In this document: piece after piece, positions 42,144 through 53,700 of the stretch | Position numbering within the stretch: position 1 is the first letter of the stretch | Layout: every line of letters starts with the position of its first letter | NCBI GenBank assembly: GCA_021768185.1 | Contig: JAETNP010000003.1 | Coordinates: forward strand, 37,947-101,946 | Origin: Oscillospiraceae bacterium | GTDB taxonomy: Bacteria; Bacillota; Clostridia; Oscillospirales; Oscillospiraceae | Direction of reading: 5' to 3' | Length of the DNA stretch: 64,000 nucleotides | Program-made: the position numbers and the translations under genes | The notes under the pieces: generated by a model | Database searches by the model: none | Told to the model about the DNA's origin: nothing | What the model saw: the letters and a program-made list of their open reading frames with translations, nothing else

Positions 42144-44012
42144 ATGACGACGATCTTCAATTCCAGAGACCCACGGTACAAGACCCCCTATGGCGCGGTT
42201 CCCTGCGGCGCCGAGATCACCGTAACGCTCCGCCCACCCCGCGGCTTCTCCGCCGGCGCGCTGCTGCTCTATGAGGAGTTCACGGAGGGCTACTGGGAGC
42301 AGGCCCTGCTCCCGGCGGGAGAGGAGGAGGGCCAGACGGTCCTCGCCGCCTCTTACGACGCTCCGGAGCAGCCGGAACTGATCTGGTACGCCTTCCGTCT
42401 CCAGAACGAACAGGGGGAGACCCTGTGGCTGGGGAAGAACGGCCTGTGCCGGGAGGAGAAGGAGCTGGTCTGCTGGCAGCAGACGGTCTATGACGGCTCT
42501 GCCTCCACGCCGGACTGGTTCGGCAGGGGAGTCACATACCAGATCTTCCCCGACCGCTTCCGCCGGACGGCCATCCCCGATCCCGCCGGGATGCCGGGGG
42601 ATCGGACGGTCCACCAGAACTGGGACGAGGGCATGGAGTACCTCCCCGACGAAAAGGGCGAGGTCCGCAACCGGGACTTCTTCGGCGGAAATCTGGCGGG
42701 GGTGGAGGAGAAGCTGGACTATTTGAAATCTTTGGGCGTCGGCACCATCTATTTCTGCCCCATCTTCGAGTCCGACAGCAACCACCGGTACAACACCGGA
42801 GACTATGAAAAGATCGACCCCATGCTGGGCACCGAGGAGGATTTCCGCCGCCTGTGCCGGAAGGCCCACGCGCTGGGCATCCGGGTGATGCTGGACGGCG
42901 TGTTCAACCACACCGGCAGCAACAGCCGGTATTTCAACGCCAACGGGACCTATCCGGGTCCGGGAGCCTACCAGAGCAAGGAGAGCCCCTACTACCCCTG
43001 GTATGCCTTTCTGTTCTGGCCCAACCGGTACGACGCCTGGTGGGGGATCAAGACCCTGCCCGCCGTCAACGAGACCTGCCCCAGCTATGTGGACTACATC
43101 ATTGAGGGGAAGAACTCCATTGTCCGCCGGTGGCTCCGGGCGGGCGCGGACGCCTGGCGGCTGGACGTGGCCGACGAGCTGCCCGATGAGTTTATTGCCA
43201 AGATCCGCACCGCCATGGTCCGGGAGAAGCCGGACAGCTTCCTGCTGGGTGAGGTCTGGGAGGACGGCAGCAACAAGATCGCCTACGACCAGCGGCGGAA
43301 GTACCTTCTGGGCCGGGAGACCCACGGGCTCATGAACTACCCCTTCCGGACCGCCGCCCTGGCCTATCTCCAGGGCGGCGGGGCGGAAGCTTTCATGGAG
43401 GCCATGGAGACCATCCGGGAGAACTATCCCCGGCCGGCTTTCTACAGCGCCATGAACCTGCTGGGCACCCATGACACGCCCCGCATTCTCACCATGCTGG
43501 GGGTGGGTCCGGGGGGAGCGCCGGAGGACCGGACCGCCCGCGCGGAATACCGCATGACCCCGGAGGAGCGGGAGCGGGGAACGCGGCTGCTCCGGATAGG
43601 CGCTGTGCTGCTGTATGCCTTTCCCGGTTCGCCGATGGTCTATTACGGCGATGAGGCGGGCATGGAGGGCTTCGAGGACCCCTTCAACCGGGGAACCTAT
43701 CCCTGGGGCCGGGAGGATCTGACGCTGCAAAGACATTTCGCTTTATTGGGCAGGCTGCGCAGTGAACAGACCTCCCTGCAGCGGGGTGAGCTGCGGTGGC
43801 TGCACGCCCAAGGGCCCCTGCTGGCCTTTGCCCGGGAGGATGGAGAGGAGTCTGTCGCCGCCATCCTCAACGCGGGAGCAGATATGGAGGAAATTTCCAT
43901 TCCCTGGTTCCGGCATCTGGCTACGGACGTCCTTTCCGGCCAGCAGTTTGCGGCGGTCCAGGACCGGCTGACCCTGCGGGTGCCGGGTATGGAGTGTATG
44001 CTGCTGGTTTAA
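42144..44012 (+). CDS. GH13 alpha-amylase-family enzyme (neopullulanase/cyclomaltodextrinase-like)
   Basis: 622 residues. An N-terminal beta domain (about 1-120) precedes the GH13 barrel: GVTYQIFPDRFRR (subfamily mark), DGVFNHTGSNSRYF (region I), WRLDVADEL (nucleophile Asp), LLGEVWEDGS (acid/base Glu) and LLGTHDTPRI (transition-state Asp). A C-terminal beta domain follows. The N-terminal domain with YQIFPDRF is typical of neopullulanase/maltogenic amylase types that cleave cyclodextrins or pullulan inside the cell; no signal peptide. Not obviously part of the mre operon in function, though only 33 bp downstream. Confidence 0.88.
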   Translation: MTTIFNSRDPRYKTPYGAVPCGAEITVTLRPPRGFSAGALLLYEEFTEGYWEQALLPAGEEEGQTVLAASYDAPEQPELIWYAFRLQNEQGETLWLGKNGLCREEKELVCWQQTVYDGSASTPDWFGRGVTYQIFPDRFRRTAIPDPAGMPGDRTVHQNWDEGMEYLPDEKGEVRNRDFFGGNLAGVEEKLDYLKSLGVGTIYFCPIFESDSNHRYNTGDYEKIDPMLGTEEDFRRLCRKAHALGIRVMLDGVFNHTGSNSRYFNANGTYPGPGAYQSKESPYYPWYAFLFWPNRYDAWWGIKTLPAVNETCPSYVDYIIEGKNSIVRRWLRAGADAWRLDVADELPDEFIAKIRTAMVREKPDSFLLGEVWEDGSNKIAYDQRRKYLLGRETHGLMNYPFRTAALAYLQGGGAEAFMEAMETIRENYPRPAFYSAMNLLGTHDTPRILTMLGVGPGGAPEDRTARAEYRMTPEERERGTRLLRIGAVLLYAFPGSPMVYYGDEAGMEGFEDPFNRGTYPWGREDLTLQRHFALLGRLRSEQTSLQRGELRWLHAQGPLLAFAREDGEESVAAILNAGADMEEISIPWFRHLATDVLSGQQFAAVQDRLTLRVPGMECMLLV

Positions 44013-44037
44013 CAGTTTCCTTTGACCCGATATTGTG

Positions 44038-44071
44038 AAAAGGTCCCACACCGGAAGGTGTGGGACCTTTT
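44038..44071. terminator. Bidirectional terminator
   Basis: AAAAGGTCCCACACC pairs perfectly with GGTGTGGGACCTTTT across GGAA (15 bp). Confidence 0.92.
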
Positions 44072-44214
44072 CATCCTGTCTCCGCAGGAGTTCACGCCGG
44101 AGGCGTGAATAAATTTTAATCCCTTTTTCGGGGGGCGTCTATCTCCGTGAAGCGCCGCAAAGCGCGGCCCACGGAAAAAGTGCTTTGCGGGCCGAACCCG
44201 GCCCGGACCCCTTC

Positions 44215-44241
44215 TCAAAAAAGCGGCGCAGCCGCTTTTTT
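44215..44241. terminator. Terminator of the SLH repeat-protein gene, in a hairpin-rich gap
   Basis: AAAAAAGCGGC-GCA-GCCGCTTTTTT, directly downstream of the minus-strand gene ending at 44246. The gap from 44072 also has a TTCACGCC-GGA-GGCGTGAA hairpin (44091-44109) and GC-rich stems near 44150-44205, but no gene. Confidence 0.75.
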
Positions 44242-44245
44242 GATG

Positions 44246-47200
44246 TTACTGGGTCATTGCCCGGTGGAGCAGGAGTGCCATGTCGCCCCGGTTTAAATTG
44301 CTCCGGGGAGAGAGACGGCTGTTGGAGGTGGGCAGCAGACCCTGCTGGGCCAGACCCGATACGGCCCCTCGGGCGTAGTCCGCCACCTGACCCCGGTCGC
44401 CATAAGCAGCCAGAGCCGCCGCATTGCCGTCGGGGACGTCAATGCCCGCCTGGTTCAGAGCCCGCTGGACCATCAGCGCGGCATCCTGCCGGGACAGGGT
44501 CGTGGAGGGCTCGAAGCGCCCGCCGCCCACGCCGTTGACCACGCCCAGGGCATACATCTCATTGACTGCCTGGGCATAGTAGGCGTCCGGAGCCACGTCG
44601 CTGAAGCCCTGGACGGTGCTGCCCACATTGAACTGGAAAGCCCGGGACAGCATCACACAGAAGTCGCCCCGGCGGATGGAGGCTCCCGGCTCATAGCGCC
44701 GCTGGCCGGTGCCCTGGACCACGCCCAGGTTGTAGAGATAGTCCACCGCGGACTTCATCTGGGCGGAGTAGCCGGAGAGATCGTCAAAGTTGGCGGAGAC
44801 GGCGGGTTCCGTCACGGTGATCCGGATGGTCCCGGTGTACTGGGTGCCGTCGGCGTTGGAGGCGGTATAGGGGATTTCCGTTACGCCGTAGAAGCCCGCC
44901 TTGGGTACGAAAGTTAGGTTGGACACCGAGGGGTCCCCGTAGAGGCTGTAGACCGTGGTGGTATTGCCCTGCCAGCTGTACTGGGTGGGGCCGCCGTACT
45001 GATAGTAGAGCTTTCCATGGCCGGCGTCCGGCAGGCCGGTAAGGCGCAGGGAGGCCGGTGTGCCGCCGGAGGCGGTCTGGATGTCATAGGCGTTGATATG
45101 GACCGGCTCGCCCCGGCTCTCATACCGGACCAGGCCGCCCAGGGCGGCGTCGGAGCGCACCGTGATCTGCACGGCGCCCTGGAACTGCCGCCCGTCGATG
45201 GCCCAGCCGGTGAAGGGCACCGAAGCCACACCGGAGAAGCCCTTGGCCGCCACGAAGGACACCCGGTCTACAGACGTCTCGCCGGAGCGATAAAGGGTGG
45301 TCCCCGCGTTCAGGGCCGTAGGCGCGGTGCCGGCGCGGTAGTCGTAGTAGAGAATTCCCTGGCCGGAGGCGGGCAGATCGAACTGCAGATAGCTCAGGGC
45401 CGCATTGGTGGCCTCGCGGCAGGCGGCGTCAAAGTCTCCGCCGGAGAAGGACACGGGAGTCTGGCCCACCGCGCTGTAGTTCACCGTACCCGCCAGGCCG
45501 CTGCCCGCGCCCGCGCCGCTGCTGATGGACATCGTGCCGGTGAAGGTCTGGCCGCTGACGGCGCTGCCGGTGAAGGGGATCGTCACGCTGGTAAAGCGGT
45601 CGGTGGCCCAGAAGGAGAGGTTTGCGATGTAAGGGGCAGCGCTGTTGAAATACCGCTGGGTGGTAGCGGCCCGGGTGCCCATGACGCCGGAGCTGGTGCG
45701 GTTGTGGTACAGAGAGCCCTGGTTGAAGTCCGGCAGGGACTGGAAGCTGATATAGTGCAGCCGCTGGCCGGTGAGGCTCTGGCAGAGGCCCGCAAAGTCG
45801 GACAGGGACAGCTTCACCGACTGGCCGGGGGCGCAGATGTAGGAGATGGAGGCGTCCGTACCGCCGGTGCCGACGGATTGAATATGGATTTCTACCGTGC
45901 CGCTGAAGTTGACGCCGGAGCGGCTGGCCCCGCTGAAGGGGATGCGCACCACGCCGTTAAAGCCGTCAGCGGCCACAAAGGTCATCCGGTCCAGCTGGAG
46001 GGGGGTGTAGTCCATGCCCTCCGCAACGGCGGATCCCCGGACGCCGTTCCAGTTGAGATAGAGGACGCCCTGGGAAGCGGGAGGCAGGGTGAAGGAAATG
46101 CCGGACGCGGTCCTGCCGGTGGCGTTCTCGCAGAAGTCGTCGAAGTCCTGACGGCTGAAGCTGACCTGGCCGCTGCCGTTGTCGTTGTAGGTGATAGCGT
46201 CGTCCACGCCCTGCTTGACCTGGATGACCAGCTCCCCGTTGTATTTCACACCGGAGACGCTGTAGCCCGCGTAGCTGATGCGGACCTCGCCTACATAGGT
46301 CTCGGCGGGAACAAAGGTGATATCGTCCAGCTGCTTCCGGCTGCATTTCTCGTTGGGGGACACCTTGGCGGCGTAGTTCCAGTTATCCGTGTAATCCCGG
46401 TAGAGAGCGCCCTGAGATGCGGGAGGCAGGGTGAAGATGACGTAATCCAGGGGAGAACCCGCCTGCTCCTGACAGACCTTGGAGAACATACTGGCGGTGA
46501 GAGGCAGCGGCGTATTCCGCTTGGTGGAGACGGTGATGTCCGTCTTCTCGTCGGTGAGGGTGACCTCGATGCGGCCCTTGAAGGTGCGAGTGCTCCCCTC
46601 ACTGTCACTTCCCTGCGCGGTGAACGTGATGTATGCCTTTTCCGCGCCAAAACTTGCCCTGGGGACAAAGGTAATATCGTTGATATAGGGTCCCCGAGCT
46701 GCAGTATGGTAATAGTAAGTCACTGAACCACCCACGCCTGCGCCGGGACTTTCCGGTGAAGAGTAGCCTAAATACAGCGTACCTTGCTCAGTGGGTATGC
46801 TGAGGCCAATAATAGAGGTCAACGTCTGGCCGGGGAAAACTTTGCTGTATCTGTCAGCAATAGTCTCCTCCAGGGCAGAGAAATGCAATGGATTGGAAAC
46901 ACTGCACCCCTCAGTCCAAGGGATAATTTCCTCGGTGGAGGTGACATCTATGTGAATATCCCTTTCATATTTTCCGCCGCTGGATTTGACAGTCAGCTTA
47001 ATGGTGGTACTGCCTGCCTTGCGGCCCTCTACTGTAATGGTTTTTCCGTCAATTTTCCAAGCGACATTTTGCTTATCGTTGACCTCGGAGACATCCAACT
47101 GTGCGCTATCAGAGGCTGCGCGGCCAAAGAGATAATAATCTGTGTTCAGGGTAATGACTTCCGTCTGATTTTCCGGTATTTTGATGCTCTCTGTTTCCAA

Positions 47201-47713
47201 CCGCTCACTGAGCTGGATGCCGCTGACAGTAGCCTCGATAGTTTTGCTTATGGAAGTTTCACCCAAGGTTGCTGTGACAGTAATGATTGTCCTGCCGGGC
47301 TTTTGACCATAAATAAGAGCTGAATGCGCTTGGGCGTTGTTTTGCTGCTCAGATGCACCCGCGATTTCCGGGTCTTTGACAGTCCAAGACACCCGCAAAT
47401 TTGAGTCGCCATCTGGAGACGGTATGGCGGCAATACGGACGCTGCCCTTACCGGGGCTGGAATCAGGCTCCAGCACGATCTGGTAGTCGGCCTCCGATTC
47501 ATCGCCCGGCTCCAGGCCGTCGCCGCGCAGCTCCAGCTTTTTCAGACCAGTGGAGGAGTCTGTATTACTGCCGCCATTGTCTGCATCGTCTTTGCCGGTA
47601 TCCGTACCGCCGGAAGACAGCGTATTGGACAACAGGGCCGTAGGAACCAGGGTGAGGGCCATAAGAAAAGCCAGCAGCAGCGATAAAAGCCGCCGTTTGG
47701 TGGAGATTTTCAT
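44246..47713 (-). CDS. Large SLH surface protein with six novel-looking tandem repeats
   Basis: 1155 residues. Signal peptide about 1-30 and a Ser/Asp/Gly-rich linker lead into two bacterial-Ig-like segments to about 270 (IIVTVTATLG; GSTTIKLTVK). Six repeats of roughly 105-120 residues follow (about 270-980). Each has an F-x-L-P-x-x-x-x-G-x-L-Y strand, then T-F-V-P-x-x-x-F-x-G, then I-P-F-S-G-x-S-x-S-G-x-x-F-x-G (e.g. FTLPPASQGVLY and MTFVAADGFNGVVRIPFSGA). I do not recognise the repeat; it may be a cadherin-like sandwich. Three SLH domains end the protein (YEPGASIRRGDFCVMLSRAF; VGGGRFEPSTTLSRQDAALM; RLSPRSNLNRGDMALLLHRA). A secreted wall-anchored structural or adhesive protein. Confidence 0.8.
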   Translation of the reverse strand: MKISTKRRLLSLLLAFLMALTLVPTALLSNTLSSGGTDTGKDDADNGGSNTDSSTGLKKLELRGDGLEPGDESEADYQIVLEPDSSPGKGSVRIAAIPSPDGDSNLRVSWTVKDPEIAGASEQQNNAQAHSALIYGQKPGRTIITVTATLGETSISKTIEATVSGIQLSERLETESIKIPENQTEVITLNTDYYLFGRAASDSAQLDVSEVNDKQNVAWKIDGKTITVEGRKAGSTTIKLTVKSSGGKYERDIHIDVTSTEEIIPWTEGCSVSNPLHFSALEETIADRYSKVFPGQTLTSIIGLSIPTEQGTLYLGYSSPESPGAGVGGSVTYYYHTAARGPYINDITFVPRASFGAEKAYITFTAQGSDSEGSTRTFKGRIEVTLTDEKTDITVSTKRNTPLPLTASMFSKVCQEQAGSPLDYVIFTLPPASQGALYRDYTDNWNYAAKVSPNEKCSRKQLDDITFVPAETYVGEVRISYAGYSVSGVKYNGELVIQVKQGVDDAITYNDNGSGQVSFSRQDFDDFCENATGRTASGISFTLPPASQGVLYLNWNGVRGSAVAEGMDYTPLQLDRMTFVAADGFNGVVRIPFSGASRSGVNFSGTVEIHIQSVGTGGTDASISYICAPGQSVKLSLSDFAGLCQSLTGQRLHYISFQSLPDFNQGSLYHNRTSSGVMGTRAATTQRYFNSAAPYIANLSFWATDRFTSVTIPFTGSAVSGQTFTGTMSISSGAGAGSGLAGTVNYSAVGQTPVSFSGGDFDAACREATNAALSYLQFDLPASGQGILYYDYRAGTAPTALNAGTTLYRSGETSVDRVSFVAAKGFSGVASVPFTGWAIDGRQFQGAVQITVRSDAALGGLVRYESRGEPVHINAYDIQTASGGTPASLRLTGLPDAGHGKLYYQYGGPTQYSWQGNTTTVYSLYGDPSVSNLTFVPKAGFYGVTEIPYTASNADGTQYTGTIRITVTEPAVSANFDDLSGYSAQMKSAVDYLYNLGVVQGTGQRRYEPGASIRRGDFCVMLSRAFQFNVGSTVQGFSDVAPDAYYAQAVNEMYALGVVNGVGGGRFEPSTTLSRQDAALMVQRALNQAGIDVPDGNAAALAAYGDRGQVADYARGAVSGLAQQGLLPTSNSRLSPRSNLNRGDMALLLHRAMTQ

Positions 47714-47751
47714 GAAAAACGCTCCTTTTCTTCATTTGCTGCGAGAGAGGA

Positions 47752-47779
47752 ACGGGAGCGGGCGCAAGCCCGCTCCCGT
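47752..47779. terminator. Hairpin between the two SLH genes
   Basis: ACGGGAGCGGGC pairs with GCCCGCTCCCGT (12 bp, GCAA loop). No T-run on the minus strand, so it may only weaken read-through into the next SLH gene. Confidence 0.5.
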
Positions 47780-47783
47780 GGGG

Positions 47784-50700
47784 TTAAAATGGGAGGACCC
47801 CTCCGATGCTTGAATTGGTATCATTGCCCTTGCTTTGAACGGTAAAGGAAAACTTGCTGCCAGACGTGAGGTCCACCGTTTCGTCAGCCGATTTCAGCCA
47901 GACATTTACTGTCATAGGCAGATACTCGGCAGGGATGGTTTTTGTTGCCGTTACCGTCAGCTTATTCCCTTCCACCTTGCAGTTGAGGTACTGCGCTGCG
48001 TCACTCTTTTTGTTTTTACTGGTCACGGAACAAACTAAGGCGGCATTCTTGGAGAGCGGCGCGTTCGTTGTAACGGAGAACACTGCGGAAGATGTAACGC
48101 CGCCGCCCCTTGTCAAAGTCAGTGCTTTGGCACCCGCATCCCACTCGGCTCCGGAACCGCCGGTGGAGGACGTCATCTCAAGCTTGGTTACGGAACCTTT
48201 CACGTAAACAGGGATGGTCTCGCTGGCCGTATCTTTGCCAACAGTAACTGTAGCAGTAATATTAGCAGTGCCGATAGCCTTGCCGGTAATAGTCGCCGTT
48301 GTACCGCTGCCGCTAACAGCGGCAACCTTCTCGTTATCGGACTCCCAGGTGATTGACGCACCGCTTGGGGTGATCTTCGTCGCTGTAACGGACCCGGTCT
48401 TCGTACTGCCCATGTCCAAGCTCAGGCTGTTCTTATTGAGAGTCAGGCTGGGTTTGACTTGCTGAGTGCGAGTGGGAGCGGGCGTAAATGTAACGATAAT
48501 GGTTTGCTTGTCGGCAGAGTTCGGCGTAAGGCTCTTGCTGCCGTCCTCTGTGGTCAGTTCGACGATTATATCAACCTTATCGCCAGCCTTTGTTTTGCTA
48601 TTAGAGGTGATGCGCAGCTGACCATCAGTGGCCGAGCATGTCACATTGTCCGGATAAGTTAGTTTCACCTTTGCACTGCTGGAAAGAGGTTTCCCATTTG
48701 CCTTGACAGCGAGTTCTTTCGTCTGCCCAATCTGCAAATCAAAAGCATTGCCGCCAGCAAAGGCATCTACCGAACCTGTGACAATTACCTCGACGTTCTT
48801 TTGGGGGAAGGTTTCCCTTCCGCCGCCAACTTCCCGCTCACCGGAGCCAGTTGCAACGATTGTTGCCACACCGGGCCTTGTACCTGTAACAGTAACTTTG
48901 CCATCAGTCGTTATACTTGTACTGCTAAGAGAAATTACATCGTTACCGCTGACAAATCCCCACCGGTATTCCAGGGTGCCGGCCTTTAGGCCGCCGGTCT
49001 GATTCACCTCAGCGGTGATCTCCTTTTTCTCACTATCGCCTACCCCCAGTGTAAGGATCGGAGGATTGTTCCCCTGAACAGGTCCCCGGATGAGCAGCTC
49101 CCGTTCGGACCCCTCAACGATTTGGACCGGCTCTCTGACGATCGTATTTCCCCAGTAGACGACCACACATTCCTGTCCCTTGTAGTCTTCGATGACGACA
49201 CGCAGGGGTGTATCCGCTGAGTCTCTTTCGCTGTCCGTGAAGTACTTGCCCGGGAACCGGACAGTAGCGGTCATCTGGGACGCGCCGTTGTAAGTGAGCG
49301 CAAAGGACGACGCCGTCGGGCTTCCGGGAACGACCGTCTTATCGGCAGGATACTGCACACGCAAACCGTTCGACTCACCCGCAGTAAAGAGCATATTCCC
49401 GGTGAGCCTTTCCAAGGAGGTTACGTTGGGCCGGCTTGATATATAGGTCGGACGGTCAAAATAGACTTCAATACTTCCGCTGTAAAGGCCATCGTTCTTA
49501 TACATTTGCCCCCAAACGGAAACCGGCTGAGGCGCGCCCACCTTGCCCTTGTCGAAGGTCAGCGCACTGAAAGCGGCGATTCGATAGGTGTTGTTCGGAT
49601 GGTTCGCGTTGTTTGCATCCAGATCCTTCATATTAGGGTTGATTGAATAGGTGAGAATCACATAGATGCCATCATCCAGCGGCTCGCCGAAGTCCAGCAG
49701 GGTGGCCACACTGTCCGCCCCTTCCGGGTCATTCGTCAAATCCTTTCCCTCTGCCGCCGTTTTGCCATCTGTTCTCGACTGCGGATTCTGGTCAGAAATC
49801 AGGCCATAGAGGTGCCGCTTTGCCTCTTCATTGGCATACATATCGAATACATGATATCCCACATCGTATTCCCAATAGCCGTTCTCTTTCATTTTTGCAT
49901 CGGGATCGTCGAGATAATCGTTCGGATAGTAGAACTCGCCTGAGTTATAATCGCTGTCATCTTTGCTGGACTCTCTGAAAGAGTACGACTCCATCAGCGC
50001 ATCAAGAACAGAAAAATCATCTCCCATGTAAAGCTCTGGCGTTTTATCAACGGTTATTGTATTACCGTTCTCTGTCTTTTCTGTTCCCTTATGCGCCGTC
50101 CATTCATTGAACGGAGCGCTGAGGAAGTCGTCATCCAACGCCCATTGCTCCATGAACACACGGTAATATCCCTCTGTGACGGTATCAATGGTCATAATGA
50201 CACTGCCGGTTTTGACGGTCTCTTTCTTGCCGTTCTCTCCTTCTACCGTCTTACGCTCACCGCTGAGGGATACTCTGGGCAGCATCGGCTTCTGGGTCTT
50301 AAAGTGATAGAGATAGACATGGGACATGTCCGCAGGCTTATCTGGAAGGGTAATCACCAGATAAATGAAATAATCCGTATCCGGTTTCAGCTTCTCCGGA
50401 ACCGGGTAATCCATCCGGCCGCCCTCCGAGGGGGTGAAATTGCCCACGGCAGCAACGTCGTCCTTATCCCAGAGCTTGCTGACAATCGTCTGATTGGACG
50501 GGGATACGATCAGATTCTTTCCCATGGGACTGTCCGGCGTAGTTTCCGCAGTGGGGCCTCCGCCCTTCATCCAGGGGCTGATAGGCCTTCTATCCGTGAT
50601 ACCGCCATCCTGAGGAGGCTGCGGGTCATAGAGATTGACAACCATCAGACGGCGGTCCTCATCCAACTGATCCTTGAAATTATCCTTGACTTCACCGCCG

Positions 50701-53700
50701 CTGATAAAATATGGGTCAGAGAATTCGCCTTCACGTAGATTGACATTGTCGAGGACTTCGTCGGTGTAGGTGCCGTCTGCATTCTGCTTAAGGTCCGCCT
50801 TCATGACGGCACGAACCGTGTCCGCCTTTGCCTGCCCATCCTCATCCACCTCACTGATGGCGTAATAAATGTCGCCAAGGTCTGTAAGGCCAAGATTGAT
50901 GGATACGGAGTCCTCCGTGGTAGTAAATGTGGGCGAGGGGGAAATAAAGGAAGGCAGGCCGCTGGGGGACAGATTGCGGTATGCCAGCATGGTATCCGAA
51001 TCTACGTTCGCCGCTTCAGCGCCATCCCAGTGGCCGATGGACTGCAGGCCGCCTAGGATGTTGCGCGCTTCAAGGTCATCCCAATCATCGGTCGATGGCC
51101 GGGCGGGCAGATTGATCAGGTTGACAGATTGCCCGGCAGCTACATTGATATAGAAATTTGCCTGCCCGCGCCAAGTGGAGGTATCGGTTTTTCCATCGAA
51201 TTCAGTGATCGACAAAACGAAATCATAGTACAGCTCGTCGCTGAATTCCTTGAGCATAGAGTAATCAGCAGCATCGCATTCGCTGAAAAAGCGGTTGATG
51301 GACCGGCCGGACCACTCCTTGCCCATGCTCGGCGGAGGACTGCTGGGACCAAGATAGATCCAGCCGTTCTCGTCCGGTTCGATTTTTTCTGTTTCAGGCA
51401 GGAGGTAATTGGTAATGGGATTCTCCGCTGTTCCAGCATTTTCGGGGTATTTGCCTGTGCCTTCATCGTAAATTGGATTGTTTTTCTTATCTACTACACG
51501 ATAGTAGAGGTCGTAGGCAATGCCCAACTGGTTGTCCGTCCAGATAACAATATCATAGCTGTAAAGATCATCCAGATCGCTGGTAGACTTGGGCTCCATC
51601 CGGAAGTTTACGCTTTTGGTCATCTGGACAGACTGGCCGGTTGTAACGTCAATAGGCAGTCCGCCCTTGAGGATCGGCTCAGAGAATTCCACTGTTGCAA
51701 ACTGCACATAGAAATCCTTTACGCTGTGTCCATATTCCTCGCAGTTCTCATAGTTTATCACGCCGCCTGCAGGCTGCATGGGATTGTGGGAAGCAGAGTT
51801 ATCCGTCAAGCCCTGGATTTCGGCGTAATAATGCCCGCCATATTTCAGATGCAGAGCAGAGGAGGGGAAGGTGATCCGAATACTTGAACTGCCCTGGGGA
51901 TAGTACTCCACTGTTGCCTGAGTATAGTCGATGGTCACACCCATCTGCTGATCAAATGTCTCATCTGCCAGCTGGCTGGTATTGGTGATTGCATCGACCT
52001 CTATGGGAGTCTGGAATTCCTGGTCAACATACATGAGCTGAATAGCATCATGGAGAGTAGATGCCCACAAATTTCTGGCCCGCGTCTGCTCATCCCCAGC
52101 AGTGTCTTCTATGTCCTTATACAGATCAATAAAGCTCCGGCCGCCCTCAAAGCCGACATTTTCAGAAATATCAAAATAGATGGCGGTATCGGCATATGGA
52201 TTCTTTGTCTTGTCGGAGGAATCCAAGGTGTGGGAGAAGGACTGGCTGATGGTAGGCGGGCTGTTGTCTGTAGCGCTGACCGTGACCATATCAATGCTGA
52301 TGCAGTAGTTGCGGTCCGGTCCCGCATTGTCTTTGGCAATGAAGTAAACATCATAGCTTGTCTCCGGCTTCATGCCGGTAATGTTGAAAGATCCGATGCA
52401 GTTGCCATCTTTATCGTTCTTGACCGTAACCCGCCCGAACTTACCATCTGGACCGATGTTCATACCGTTGACGACCTGCTGAATAGCATACTGGCTGGTC
52501 CAAGGAGCAATCTTATCACCGCTTTCAGGCTCAGGTGCGGGGAAATATTTGACGCTTCCCGATGGGAAGGCTACCCAGTAAACGGTGCCTGGCTCACTGA
52601 TTTGGAACTTCATGGTCACGCTGTTCTGCGTGGAGCGCTCCGGATAGGGCTTCCTGATAAAGGTTGGCCGTGTCTCGTCATCGGTAGTAAAGGTTAAGCT
52701 GGTAATAGCGGAGCTGTTGACGCCATCAGTAAGCCAAAGATAGAGAACATAATTGGTAGTCTCATCCAAGATCACATCATTGACGCGGAATGCCTCATCG
52801 ACATTCTTGGTCACATCCCGCACACCATAGCCTAGTGCGCCGGAGACGGAGCTGGTTTTCAGCTCATCCTCCGTGGGAGCGGCAGCCCCCTGGGGCAGCA
52901 AAGCATAGTAAAGCTTGCAGCTCTTGGTAGGCATAACCGCTACTACGCTGTCTGTCCGAGAAACCTTAGACATGCGAGGATACCCCGTACAGAAAGCAGG
53001 CTTTGTATTATCAGGCGTCGTAAAGGAAATCACCTTGACGGGGCTGCGGCGATCCCGGGCGTCCACCAGAACGGCGGAGAGGTAATAGGACCCGCCGGGG
53101 GTCAGGCCGGCAACCTTGGCGATGGTCTCCTCGTTGCCCTTGGCAACCGGCAAAGAACCGTGCTGTACAGCGATAGAACCATAGGACGGGGGCTTGATGA
53201 GATCCTCCTCGCCCACGGAGCCGTCGGTCATGGCGCTGACAGCCCAATAAATAGTGCCTGCCTTGTTGGTCATGAACGCCGCGTCCAGTCCGGTGGGAAT
53301 CACATCCTGGGCCTGGGGATAGCCCGCCAGGATGCGGGGCTCCTCGGAGGACTCCTTGGCGGCCACGGTGTCCATCTCCTCGCCGGCGATATCGGCGATG
53401 ATGCCCGGGCGGATCTCGATCTCATCCGGCAGCATCTCCACCACGCAGTCGGGCGCATTGACGACCAGCTTCTTGATGTCGCCCTCGCCGGTGACTTCCA
53501 CGCCGGTATCCAGAATCAGCTCGTTCACCACGGCGCCCCGGTCAATAATTACATTGGAGCCCACGGCGGCCTCGTCCACAGTCAGCTTGGCCACGGTGCC
53601 CGAGCCGACATGCACCGTAGACCCCGGCGTGCGGTTGACGACCTCCTCAATGCGGCCCGCAAGGGTCAGCTTGGCGGGCTCCCAGTCCTCGGGCTCCTCG

